From Trichoplax sp. H2 (Eukaryota; Placozoa; Uniplacotomia; Trichoplacea), in NCBI GenBank assembly GCA_003344405.1, contig NOWV01000169.1, forward strand, positions 1 through 64,000: a stretch of DNA of 64,000 nucleotides. Reading direction: 5' to 3'. Under the pieces are notes generated by a model. The model was not told the origin of the DNA and made no database searches. It saw only the letters and a program-made list of their open reading frames with translations. Made by a program: the position numbers and the translations under genes. Positions 38,200-56,300 of the stretch are shown here, piece after piece. Numbering within the stretch: the first letter of the stretch is position 1; every line of letters starts with the position of its first letter.

Positions 38200-39784
38200 T
38201 GCTCGGGTTGACATGGCGCATGGTCACTAATGGTTACGCAACCCAAGGATCGTACATGATAAAAAGAAAAAACGCAGCAGCCAAACTTAGCCACCATAGA
38301 TGATGCAAGATCATATATTTTAAATCGAGTAAATAATATATTTATAATATAATCAAATTGCTATGTACCAATATACCAAATGTATGCGTGTTGTGGCTTT
38401 CTAAGATACTGTGATGAATGCTGGATTGGTGACTACGTATTTAGCCGTAATGTTCTGGTTTTGTTGTACATGTTAAGATTACGTGATAATCATAATCGGT
38501 GGGGTTATTAAGTTTGCTGATAGAATTTGATGCTCTTCGAAAGTGTTACTGATTTATCAATGTAAACTTAACCTGTTAGCTTGCTTAGTAGTTATTCGGT
38601 AAGAGTATAAAATAAAAAGAGAGCGTTTTAATACATATGGATTGTAGTTGAATTATCTACATGTGTATTCACAACTATATATCTGCCTCGGCAATCTTTC
38701 TTTAAAACCATCAATGGTTATTATTATTAATTGTCTAAATCGTGTGAGAACTGTCTATTATACATATTTGATTACTGATACAAATCTACTCCTGATCAGC
38801 ATTTTATTTTGTTTTAGTGATAACATTCTTCTACTTAGTACACGGCTTTTTCATCTTCGATCTTGATTTCAGGAAGTCTAATTACGTCATATGAAGTATT
38901 TGTATTGACAAATTATAGTTTATGCATTAGTAATAATTGTTATTACGCCTAAATTATTCCTATGTGATAATTAATTAGCCATAGTTATTTTAGGTGTAAT
39001 TAAGCGTATAAACTATATCATGCCTGTCACGACTGCAAGTTAAACTTAAAAAGATCTCCTTTACTTTCACGTTACCAACGAGTGGCCACAAATAGCAAAT
39101 TACCAACGAGCAACTTAATGACTTATTCAAATTTAATATAAGCAGAAGTCTCCCTTTCCTCTATCGTATCTCCTTTTTATATCATTACAGTTAATACATC
39201 AATACTCTATATTTGTAAGGTAAGTTAATAAAACCACGACAACAGTAAATCCCACGAGCAGCGCGGGGGGTATTTATGCTACTGTTAGATGACTCTGATT
39301 ATGGGTTCATTTCAATAGGTCAGTATAAGATTCTTACAGTACTTTTTACCTAAAGATTTCTTCATGTAAAACGAATAGCTCTAAGGTAGTAATTTCTACA
39401 GAGTACTGATTATTAAAATAGTATTCGTTATATCGTTAAGGGTGGCCACTGGGCCTTTAAATTTTGATTTGAGGTAATGCTCTGATGAAAATTGAATAAA
39501 CATAGAATCTTTATAGAGTTTTCTACACAGTTATTTTGATTGTTACATTTTCTTATGACGGTTGTTATCGACAGAGCAAGCTTTGCTTGCATACTCAATC
39601 GATCCTTAGACACATTATAATGATTGGTATAGTATTCACCACAGCACTAAGGACATTGTACCGCACTGTAGATATCTTACAGTACCTGCTAATCTTAACT
39701 TGGTATGTCCATCACCGTACAGTACATTAGTTATCATAATGCGCTTTGGATTATTAACTAATCTTAATATAGCATAGTACATTA

Positions 39785-39850
39785 CTATTAGCGGGATATA
39801 TAATATCGAATGATAATACTATCTGTTAATTTTATTAACAAATAGAGCAT
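39785..39850 (+). repeat. Dispersed repeat family, decayed fragment
   Basis: GCGGGATATATAATATCGAA then TGATAATACTATCTGTTAATT match the centre of the longer copy at 40268-40325 with several changes. The 3' core is absent. Confidence 0.65.
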
Positions 39851-40084
39851 AAACTTATATTTGACAGTTTCGCTTACCAACCTTAACGTAGCATTAATAC
39901 TGTATATAGTAACCATCCTTATTCGGTAAACATACTAATACGAAAGTTACTAGGAAATTTGAATTGGTATAGAAATGAATGATCTCTAGGGTTTATGTAA
40001 ATATTATTGAGAAGGTATAAGTGATTGATACACATCAGTAGGTACTATTAGCTCTATTGCTCTCATGCATTTCGTAGTGTTACC

Positions 40085-40378
40085 CTACTGTAGTTCCCCT
40101 GTCCCGGTTATTTTTGATTGCTATATATCATATAACAAAAAGTGTTTCTAAGAGGATAATGTCAGTCAGTCAGCGATCTGATAGGCGAAAGCGAAGTGAA
40201 CAACGTGGAAATGTACGATCAGTACGTACATGAAATCAATCTGTTTTAAATATAGTAGTACCCGGCTATTACCGGGATATATATGATGTCGAATGGTAAT
40301 ACTATCTGTTAATTATTAATAAATGGGTACATTATCGTAAACCGTCAGCAAAGCGACGGGAGTTTGGACTAGTAGGTT
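40085..40378 (+). repeat. Dispersed repeat family, longest copy (e)
   Basis: Starts at about GTTCCCCTGTCCCGG and carries both the 5' module shared with copy b and the 3' module shared with copies a and g (CCCGGCTATTACCGGG, TGGTAATACTATCTG, ATGGGTACATTATCG). It ends with core CCGTCAGCAAAGCGACGG and ACTAGT. No open frame, so a non-autonomous element is the simplest reading. Confidence 0.85.
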
Positions 40379-41770
40379 TTAAAATATAATCTCACGACAG
40401 TAATTATCCCTAAAATGGTAAACACAACCAGTAATAATCCCTAATATGGAAATAAACTGAACATAACAATGCCAATGTTTGTCATTGACTTATCCTAGCG
40501 TTTTAATGATCTTACTGTTCCACAGTAAATTGGACAGATATAAATACTACATCAGTACTTGTGTAGAGCTCATCAGATGGGATATATAGTGTTACTATCA
40601 CTGCGCACATTGAATATGTCCATTCAGCAGTTTTTAACCTTAAAATCGTATACAAAGGTCATGGCTTTGTGCTCCGCTAAACATTCTTGAAATTAATCAA
40701 GAGCTCTGGTACTATTTAAAGGATAATGCTAAAATTTTGCATCTACTAAGGATTCAGTGTCTTAATAACTTTGAATTTGAGATAAAGAGTACAGGAAATT
40801 TCAATGTAAATTTCATCTGATGTAATTTTGTATTAAAATTCTAATTTATCACCTACACCTGTACACGAATAGACATGTAAAAAATAATAAAAATCGCAGG
40901 TGTAATTAGATACAGCTCAGATACCTTACATCAAGCATCGGAAATTTATAGTTACCACTTCAAACGTATGACATACACTATTTATTGTCACAATCTCATT
41001 TCGAAGTAATACTTTCAATACAACGGTGATCAGTATCGTATTCATTATTAAGAGGTCCTTCCGTTTAAAAATCGCAGATACGAAGGTATCACACATTCGT
41101 GATATCGGACAATTAGGATTTCAAAACAGTCCGTTATTCATACATTAAATTTTATTTTATGTTCTGTAATTTGGTCTAGTACAGTGACCCGTGTGATTTA
41201 GGTCAAAGAAACTTCAACGACGTTCCGACAGTAAATTGGCAGTATCTCAAGTCAAAAGAGGACTAGCGATATTGGCGCTTCATGGTTTTAATATACCATC
41301 ATTTCTATCTAACTAAATCGGCTAAAAATGTTGATCTTTATTGGCTTATCTCCCCTAGGTGGTAAACTACAAAGGGAGAAATCTTGCTAAGTTATTCTAG
41401 AGTAAGTAGTGTAGCATATCGTGCACAAAAGCAGTGTTATTGAATCTACATTTCCAGCAATTAATTATGAGTCCTCATACCGCATATCTATAATATGGGT
41501 TCAATTTCAGCTGCAACGTAAGAATTGTAACTCTTTATAAAATTTTTAATTAATTAAACAAGGCAGGATTTAAGAGTAGTAAAATAAAAGTATGTAGATA
41601 ATAATTTATTAATGTTAATACTAGATAGCACTGTAGCATTGCTGCGAATTTATAATATAAGTATATTTATAAGCAAGCAAGTTAGTAAGTCTGCTATTTA
41701 TTTTTCAGATATCAAAAACAAGTCCATATGCTACAGACTGAGTCAGCTGTCAAAAATATGTGATAAAAAA

Positions 41771-44036
41771 TTATCTTGGGGAGTCATTTTCGTGGGATTC
41801 CAGCAATCGCTTTTTTGACATAAATTCTCTTTCATGCTCAAATTCGATATTTGATTTTGGTAATAACCTCGAAACGTTTTGCCTAGCCTCGGTATCTGCA
41901 GGCAATATTTGATCAAATTCTTCGATATCACTGATATTATACTCATCTATGTCATCGTCAGCTATAAATTCAATTTCCTAGAGGTATTTAAGGCGATAGC
42001 AGATAAGAAACAAATACTTTGTGAGTATATATTAAGATCTTAAGATAGTATTTTACTTCTACTTCGTCGTCACTTTCTATTTCTTTTAGCTGATAAAGGG
42101 ATAAAGAACAAAACATAAGCAAAAAAAACGAGTCTAAGATAGCTTTTATAAAGAAAATATAAATCATAAATATATCTTTCAAGGATAAAAATAACCTTAT
42201 CCTCTTCCCTTATGTCCATCTCCTCACTATTAAGAGCACTTTCGAAAGCTTTCTCAGGAAAGTTATATATTTCTGCATACTAGTATCAAAGCGAAAAATA
42301 CAGTATTAAAACTTGAAGAAAAAGGTAAGACAGGGGTATCATCAACATCACACTCTGAATCACTTACTGTTCCTTTTCGTAACCTTTCTAGTAATTCATT
42401 TTCAACCGCATTCTCAATTCGTGCAGCAATCAAGGCTTTCTCCTAAACAACACACATTCTTAACTGTTTATATATTTCAAGATTTCACAGAGTCTTAAAG
42501 ATTTTGATAACCTCTCGCTTTTTGTTCACGTTTTCAGCCTTCTTACTGATGCCCACTAACACTTTCTGGCTACATATACATTGTAAGTTTGTGATTATCT
42601 TTTATTCGTCAATGTGAATATAGAAATTGTGCTATACCGAAATAAGGAGTGATGCAAAATTTTTTCTTACTTTGTTTTTAACTTCAGTTTTCTCATTTTG
42701 ATAAGATACTATTCAATAAAAGAAAGTATATATTTCACTATCTACTTTATTAATTACAATAATGACCTTCCTGACATACTAAGCACCAAAATCAAAGTCA
42801 CATACCTGGGTAATTTTTGTAAACCGTTGCTTGCACTTATGAATCGAAAAATTTGGCCAATACATCAAATTTTTATCAATCTGATAACAGCACCAACATA
42901 TTGAATTATAATTTTGAGCTATCACATAATATAACATCGCAACAATAGAAATTCTTGTACCACATTTAGAGCTTTCTCATAGTTTTTTGGTAGCTTTATT
43001 TTTTCCCACAGTTTAGCTGGTGAATGAGCTCGCTCAATAGTTTTTATATATAAAAAGCAATTGCCTATATAGAAGAACAATCGTAAATTTACAATTTGTG
43101 TGACAGTCTCCTAGTTAGCTAGCTAGCTAGCCCAGAGATGCCTTCATAAGCTACTGTTGTAGTATAAGTCTACATAGCAACAAAACAATCGAGTCAAGAA
43201 ATCTAGCGACAAAACTCTACTTGAGCTGCAGTATAGTTCTTTTAAGTACAAAGGGCAGAAAATTTATGTTGAGGAGACCTGCTTTGCATTTTTATGCTAT
43301 AAACGTTAAATTATAGTAATATATTATAATACAAATGGAAGATGCTCAATAACCAACATTAGACGCGTCCAATCTAATTAATTACTAATATACAAATGCA
43401 AATATATATATATATATACTTGATTTATGAAATGATAACTAAACATTCTTAACGGACTATACGAAATCAGACTTTGTTAATTACCGTTTAACTCCTTGAC
43501 AGTGGCGTATCGGCTGTTCGCTAATGGGCATGATTGCCTATTACATAATCCAGTTACATTATATTCATTACGACAGAAACTCTGCGCCTTTGTCCTAAAA
43601 TATGAACATGCGCTCACTACTAAGATCTCAACATTCGTACTGTATATTCATAGCACATTTACATTCCGTCGAATTACATTTAGCTTAAAATGATAACTGA
43701 TTAATTAGCATTCAACTTAAATTATATTATTCAAGAAAATCTGCATAAACACGTTCTTGTTACTTATAAAATAATTACTGGCTGTTACTGAATATCATTG
43801 GACATTTACTTTGCTTTAAATGAACAGAATCCGTTATTGATAACGCTCCATATCACCTATTTAAAGTATAAGAAAATACGAATAACCTTAGGTCTTTACT
43901 GAATATGACAAATTAACATATTACTGCGGCTCCAAATCTGAATACTGTACATTTTAACAATAATTATAATTATAACTAATCAATAGCAATACAGTATTAT
44001 TTTGTGCAACTGTAACCTCACCTCATCATTCTGCAT
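41771..44036 (-). CDS. MAK16: MAK16, 60S ribosome biogenesis factor
   Basis: MAK16 is a nucleolar protein needed for 27S pre-rRNA processing and 60S assembly. Exons (5' to 3'): 44036-44022, 43856-43810, 43594-43485, 43064-42961, 42880-42806, 42708-42671, 42569-42512, 42442-42368, 42279-42196, 42089-42057, 41977-41771. Phases agree and give 281 residues (human 300). Diagnostic blocks are [88 protein letters not shown] and [12 protein letters not shown]. The Cys residues of the N-terminal zinc-binding-like part are conserved. The C-terminus is acidic, as in the family. The first exon is only five codons and is placed by its MQxDD-like sequence and a GTGAGG donor. The gene is head-to-head with DHX15. 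Confidence 0.93.
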
Positions 44037-44877
44037 GTTGCTCTGTACAAACCTTCGCAAAATCAAATAAAAAAGCTTGCAATATACTGTACAGTACTGT
44101 ACATATAGAAAAGCGAGTATGTAAACCTAAGAAGGGTATATACTGTACGTACTGATCTCTTATTGTCAAGAATTTGGTAGATTAACTAAGCACTGGTATA
44201 ATACTGTACTGTACAGTACAGTGTACACTGTACAGACTGGAGACTCGTGGGCATTCTAACTTACAGTAGTACTGTACAGTACAGTACAGTACCGTACTGT
44301 ACTGTACGTTCACTAGTATCTCAACACCAATATTTAGTTTTCGTGTACTCTACTACAGTATTTACTGTACTGTACTGTACTGTACAGTACGTTAGACCCT
44401 TCATACTGTACTGTACAGTACAGTACGGTATTGTGAGACGTTTCAGCATACTGTACAGTGTACAGTGTACTGTACAGTATAATTACAGTACAGACTACTG
44501 TATCGAGTGCAGCCAGTACTGTACTGTACAGTACAGGCAATGTGGAAAATACTGTACAGTATACAGTACTCAGCGTTGTTGATAATAATGTTTACTGTAT
44601 GTTTAATGTTATACTGTATACTGTACATACTGTACCGTACTGTAAGCTGCAGCGAAAAGCCTTCTGCTCACAGTAATGTACAGTACAGTACTGTAGTGCA
44701 CAGTATTGTGAACAAATAACATTGGACACCTTTTTTTACATACTGTACAGTGTACAGTACAGTAAAGTAAGACGGTATTGTACTGTACTGTACATTACAG
44801 TGAACCGTAACTATAACGCAAATTATACCCATCAGATATCGATAGTGATTGCTCCCTGAGCTATAAGTGGAATAGCC
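44037..44877. promoter_or_regulatory. Divergent interval MAK16/DHX15, densest GTAC array cluster
   Basis: 841 bp between opposite start codons. Inverted pentamer arrays occupy much of 44085-44105, 44140-44150 and 44200-44800, with at least ten strand switches (TACTG units to CAGTA units). Open frames of 60-111 codons on both strands (for example 44247-44582) consist of repeated Tyr/Cys/Thr/Val/Gln codons from the array and are not genes. Confidence 0.65.
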
Positions 44878-49447
<4,570 letters not shown>

Positions 49448-50348
49448 AATTTATTTTAACGTAAAGATCCTAAGACCTAATTTATATAGTATGGTATAGT
49501 CATATTAATATCGATCGAAATTCTTGATACGCGTATTCACAACATACTGTAGTATTAGCAATTGATTAATATGCAGGATTTTCGCAATGGATACCGTAAT
49601 ATGGGTAATGCTGTATAATTACATCTGCTATGTGAGGTAGCGATCTAGTATCGAGTTGCGTTTAACTGTCGTCGGTAATAAAGGCTACGTATATATATAA
49701 GTTGAATGATTAGTTATATAATAGAAATTTAATCCGAAATACTTCCAATTCATCGTTCCTTTGTTTGATTGAGGTTTTTTCTTGATGAATATAGGACGTG
49801 TTATATAGATTGCGCTATCTTAATCCCTAGCTATACGGCTAATAGTGATGTGCATATCTGTATAAAATAATAAGGGAGATGGAATATCAATTATTCCGCT
49901 AATTGATCGACCGTTTATTGATGTATTTTAACGCCGATGAGTTTATGAATAAACTTCGGATTAAAACATGGAATCAAGAATTTTTCACTGTTCATCAGGC
50001 TTTATAGTAACGTGAAAAATTTCTATACCAGTGCCGCAAATACCTATTATCCATTCATTGCATCTGTCACAAAATTAAGTGAAACAATTTCTCAATAAGC
50101 ATTTGCTCTAAAAGAAATTTATAACCAGAAATATCGTTTCGCATTGACTATTCGTGCGAAATTTTCAATTTTTTTGCTTTAATAACCTAAAAAAGCTAAA
50201 TGTTTCTTACCCGATTGGACAAGCATGTAGATTTGAAGCGTCGGCAACATTAACAAAACTGGAGAATATCCGCTTTACTGAACAAAACTACAATATGTTA
50301 TAAGTGATTAATTACAATTACTAATAAATATTCTAAATATGAGTACAA
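49448..50348. other. Tail-to-tail interval DHX15/WDR6
   Basis: 901 bp, AT-rich, with the DHX15 poly(A) signal at 49677-49682. No coding sequence, no GTAC arrays and no repeat family member seen. Confidence 0.65.
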
Positions 50349-53300
50349 CTAGGAAGAGTTCTTTACTTTGGCATCAGTTGGGATATACCAAATTTTTAAA
50401 CGTTGATCAATTGATACAGAAACTATATATGTAGGGCTCAAGAACTGGATACCTACGTTGTAATAAAAAAGGACTTTTAGACATTTAATAATTTAAAGTA
50501 TTTAATTACGGTTAAATTTACATCACTTGACGAACCGGTTATTGAAGCAGTATGTGCAGAGTCGATAATTTGAGAATTCAAGACAGTAACGCAACCATTA
50601 CCGCTCTCATTTATGATAATGCAGCACAGAAAGATTTTTGTGTCGTCTCCTGCGCTAGTTATCTGATACCTATTCGTTATTACTTGTATTGTCATATTAG
50701 AACAAAATTGATGGACATGACTTAAGATCGTTTTTCATTCCAGACTTCTTGTAAAATAAGTCCAATTGCACTCTGACAAAAATTTTTATAATCACATGAT
50801 AATTAATCAACACAAGTGTAATTTCTTACCAGGATCTCGCATCGCATTGATTTTATTAACACCACAGGCATGGGCTTTCAGGACGTCAGGTTTATCTACA
50901 GAAATTCAGTATTAGTTCACTGAGAAATACACGCACACATCATAAAATAATCTTAATAACATAGACCCGTTTCATCTCAGAAGACTTTACGATTATTATA
51001 TAATTTTAGCAAGTAATAGCGTCAAATTTCCTAACTACATTTAGGATCAAGCAAGACTTCTTCTTGTGATAAGGAAAACTGGTCCAATAATGCAGTGTCG
51101 ACTTGCCAAATAGCAATTTTGCCATCAGTCGCACCACTAAGTAAAAAGGGGATAGAATAACGGTTTGCATCTGAGCTATAGATGAAGTAATCAATACTAA
51201 GAATGCAATGCTGATGATAACTCAATTGCCCAATAAACTTAAATTTTTTCTTGATTGCATAAAACCCGTATAGTCTGAAATGCAGTACATCGATAAAAAA
51301 AGTTAAGAACGTAAATATCAACAATTATTGTTATCTTTAAAATATGCAGCGGTACCTAATTAATCCGTCAGAGCAAGCGGCAGCAACGAAGTATATGCTT
51401 TCGTCAGTAAACTTGCTATAAATGGTTTGATCAATACAAAAAGATGCAAGAGCCATGATACGGCTTTCCAATGATGAATCTTGCTGTGTTTTAACTTTTT
51501 TACGGAAATTTATTTCATTTTGTGATAATTCAGAAATAAGAGTAACATCGGAGTCGTTATAGTTCTGACTCAGTGCAACGTCACCATCGCCACAAGCTGG
51601 CAGAGTTACCTTCCAGGCCTTTAGAAGCATTCGTCCACCAGCAGTAAATAAAATGATAATCCGGCCTCGCTCAGAACCATCAAGATTACTTTGCAGGCGT
51701 GAGCCCACGATTGCTCGAATACTCGAAATATGGTCTCGGCATACTTTCAATCTTCTTAGAAATCCCTCATTTCCAGTAACTTTATTGATGTTAAGGCATA
51801 TCCGATAGCATATAACTCTTTCAGAATTATCTAATAATTTAATTTTGAACACTCTAAAAGTAAACTGTCTACTGAAGAACGCTAAACAGTAAACTGTTGT
51901 AAATACTTCGGTATTTAGTAACTTCACTGGATACATGCTGTAATAGTCATATTTGTATCTTCGCTACTAGTGACCGTTATCCCTGAATGTTGCGATGTTG
52001 CTTTATTCCACAAACATGAGTTCATGATTTTTTAGTGACATAGATTATTACGAATGCAAACTTAAAAATACGATGAATATAAAAATGTGATTCTTATTCT
52101 ACATAAAAGAATTAAATACAATACTGTACAGATCTCTTACTAGCTCCAAGAGGTTTTCGCCGCCAATCCAAAAGATAAATATCCGTAATTTCTCTGCCAT
52201 GAAGTGATTCCTAATTACAAATAGGCGGGATAATTTCGTATAATTTTCTTGAATATCTTCAGTAAACTCAAGGATTTTACTACCGTATTAGCATAGTACC
52301 TTTAAAATTACTTTACAAGTAGGTTTTGTCAAAGTGAAGTTGCAAATACAGGCTTTTGTTGCTTTAATATAAGCGAAGGTACCTCTTACACCCCCATCCT
52401 TTCAGAACCGATAAAATGGAAAATCAATATTTTGAGTACGTACTATGTTAAGACTTTTAAAGGCAAATATCGAATATTAAAATATTTATCAATTAAAGCG
52501 GACTTCTTCGATTAGGCAAATATCCCAGCCACGATGCCCTCCTCCACATTCCATTTGAAAAATAACTTCATTTCTTTCCACATGCCAAATAACAAGATTG
52601 CTCGAACGAAACGCGATTATTATTAAGTTGCCATTACTGATTGTAATTAAACGTTCTATCCAAGTCAACCCTTTAAACGGAACCTAGTTACATAACGAAT
52701 AAAACTTTCAAAAATCTAGCTAAGTTTCTAAAAAGCTAGCCAAAAGTGTATCATTAAAATACAGCAATACAAGCGGTAGTCATTTACCTTAAGTTTTTCA
52801 ATTAGCTCAATACCACGTTCTGTTTTTAGAAACTTGCAATACATTCCGTTTCTACCACAAGTAAAAACATGATTTCTAGAACTACATATCGACGTAACAC
52901 CGTTGTCTCCATGCAAATTTCGGAATGAATTAATCGGAAGAATACCCTATAGTGAAAAGAAAGCAGCAATAACCACAGTGGTTATAAAACAAGTTAAATT
53001 CTTGATAACTGATATCATCAGGAATTCAAGTTGATAATTGTAGGTATTACGAAATAAAATCACTCGTCCACTATTTAGCAAAGTATCAGTGATGCACGTA
53101 TAATTATTAAACTAACAACATACTATGACCATTAGCAAAGACAGAATCTTATGACATCATACCTCCTTAATGTTATGATGAACTTCGCTAGTATCAGTAT
53201 CATTTCCATCGTATACATGAACAGTTCCATGTCTGTCCCCACAGATGATAAAACATGTCTTCCGCTTTGTACGGTTGCTACTCGTACTACCAAGACTTAA

Positions 53301-56300
53301 ATCATTAACACTAGAAATGCTGATGATTTGTGCACAGGTTACCCAGCGATGCTTACAATTAGGCAAATTCATGCTCTTCATAAGGTAAGTCTTCAATCCA
53401 TCTTTCGTGCTAACAATTGTAAACCAAACCTAAAAAATTATACGTATAACCATGTTATTATGCTCGGTCTCAATACTTTTATTAATTAAGAAAACTAATG
53501 CATGAAACTTATAATACCATAACTCCTTCTGGACCTGTAGCAATTAAGTTAACAGATTCGTGGTCAGTGTAACCGATTGCCCAAACCAGACTTAAAACTT
53601 TACCGGAAAAGTAATTTTCTAATTCGACTGCTTTGCTGTTAGAACCTAAAGACGTTACCGTCACCAGACGTACAAAGTAACAGTATCTAGTTATAATTAT
53701 TACAAATTTAATAACTGATTAATGCGTTAATCATACCAATCGAAGATATGTAAATACTTCCGCTAAGGTTACCAATCGCAATCAACCTGTGTGGTCTATT
53801 TACGGAAATTATGCTATACGATGCATAATTTATATTTTTAAATAATAATTTCCAGACGTTCCTTACAGGATTTTGTTGCTGTACCTCCCAAGAATACTGA
53901 TACAAGTAACTAACAGACAGATATGTATACGAAAACTCTAATAAGATCAAATGTGTCAAATATTGTGATGATGTAGTAAGTCAAATTTTAAGATTATTTA
54001 TTCACCCCTTATCTGTCATTAGCAGTATTGAAGTTGCATTCCACAAAGCAAGCGATCTTGGAAAATCCTTTCAACAATTCTTTGATAAGCTGTCAATGTA
54101 TACCGTACTATATGATTAAATAACTACACTTACATACGATTAGTTTTACCTTAGATTCAGTTTTAACACTTTCGTCGAGATTAACGGGCAAAGTAATTGT
54201 TTGATTGACAACTTTGAAAAGAGAATTGGAACACTAGTGTAAATTTGTTGACAAGTAAAGCTTGTGGCTTAAAATTTTTGATTACGAAACCAAAATGAAG
54301 ATTTACCAAGCGGATGAAAATTAAGAATAGGCCAGAGACGTATTGATGCATCTCCACCACCAGTAGCCTGTCATGCCATTAAATAAAAAAGAAGAGCATC
54401 AGAAATCTCATCGATTCTTAAAAGATCAATTGTATCTACCGCAAGAGATCCATCAGGAGAAATTGCCATACTCCAAATATTTTTTCCCTGAATTGATAAG
54501 GACGTAAATAATATTTTGTAAGACTCTACGTTTATATATCTAAATCAAAGATTGTAATACTCAAATAAACGTACTATATGTCCATTAAACGAATAGATCA
54601 TGTTGCCTTCCAGGTCCCAAAGTATACAAGAGGCATCCTGACATGAAGATTCAAATTGTATGAAAACAAGAGGAGACAAATTTAAAATTCGTCGTGATCT
54701 ATACGGATCAGAAATTTCTGAATACCTCTCCAATACTTATGACATAATCAGACAGTAGGTACGCATCCCAAACTCGCGCCTTATGACCATAGAAGGTCTT
54801 TAACGGAGATAATATTACTGGCTTTCTTTCTTTTCTGGGATCTGAAATCCAATCTTCATTTACTTGCCACAATCGTATACTTCGATCATCGGACGCAGAG
54901 CAGAGATAATTTTCATTAGCGAAAGTAATTGAGAAAATAGCACCCTACAAGTGAATTAATTTGGAAATTACACTGCTCATATAGTGTGCTTAAAATGGTG
55001 ACATAATTCATACTCTTATATGGATATATTAAGTAATTGATTAAAGGTTTATTACAGCTGCAGTAGAATATTACCTCATGTCCTATCAGCTTTATGGAAA
55101 CTTCTGCTACTTGTTTCTTTTCTTGTAATGATTCCTTGGAAGAAAAGGCTCGCCATAATAAAATCTGATTATAAACTGTACCACTTCCCAGCGCTAGCTC
55201 GAGCAAAGTACAGTTATGTTTGACGAAGCTGGCAGAATATCTTTATTTACATGATCGATTAAGGAAGATAATTTAGTAATAACTGTGGTGGAAACTTTGT
55301 ACTATTTCATAAAGTAATAAATCACCAAAGTCTGATACAACATACACTGCTGGTTGCATTGCACGATGTAACGTACATTTAGGGTTTTCCATTCTAGTAT
55401 AACAACGGCATTTAACCCAGTCACAAGAGCTAGGAGGATAGGCTCCTGAAAGTAGCGTATAAGGTAGCACATGAAGTTATCTCAAATTTAATTCAGCGAT
55501 AATTTTCAATCACGATTTACAATTTGGAATTATGATTACTAGCAAAATTGCATTGCATAGGAGCAGATAATTATTATTCTTGTTGTCATACCTTCGTTCT
55601 GATGTCTTTATTGTTATCATAAATCCATGCAGCATCCCATATCCAAGATTTCACATTGAATACCGAGGTCAAAGTGTCCATTCTGGGTCATACAAATAAG
55701 TTACAGTCATGATCGTTTCTAACTACGGAATTAGGGTAAATTACAATTGAGGATACAAATTTGGGCGAAGGAAACGCTTAATCATGATGGAATTATCGTT
55801 GCGATGTTAATACGGTAAAGGTATAGTACATACCGAAACATTATTGACTGACTAAAGACCTTTAGATGGCTAGAAAGTAAAAATGCAAAAAAAACAGCGT
55901 AAACGCTTTTCAGAGTAGTGAGGAATTACTAGTGATTGGTGTAATCATGCAATTGGCAACGTCCTTATTTACTGGAAGTTGATAGCCGCTTGAATATTAA
56001 GTGTCAAAATAATAATAATGGAAAAGTATAATCACATGCACTCATCTACTGACATACATTTACATTTTACGCCGTATAAGATGAAGGGTGATATCTACAT
56101 GCTAAGGGTAATTCGGTATTCACACATTTTACACATATTTCAATATACAGGATAAGATAAATAAGCGGTATAGTTTAGTAGCCACACAGGATAGATACTT
56201 GAACTTACTCAAACAAATAACGATCACTACTTCCAATAACGTTGATGATTCGGAGGCATTTTTCACCAAATATTGCCACGACATAATCGTTATTAGAAAA

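Larger units (their letters stand above)
38200..41770. other. Tail-to-tail interval DAPIT/MAK16
   Basis: 3.6 kb with no supported gene. It contains a possible DAPIT poly(A) signal (38611), an old fragment (39785-39850) and a long copy (40085-40378) of the dispersed repeat, and the complement of a MAK16 AATAAA at 41697-41702. Only isolated GTAC pentamers are present (about 39640-39725), not arrays. The open frames at 38648-38866 and 41612-41818 are unsupported or antisense to MAK16. Confidence 0.6.
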
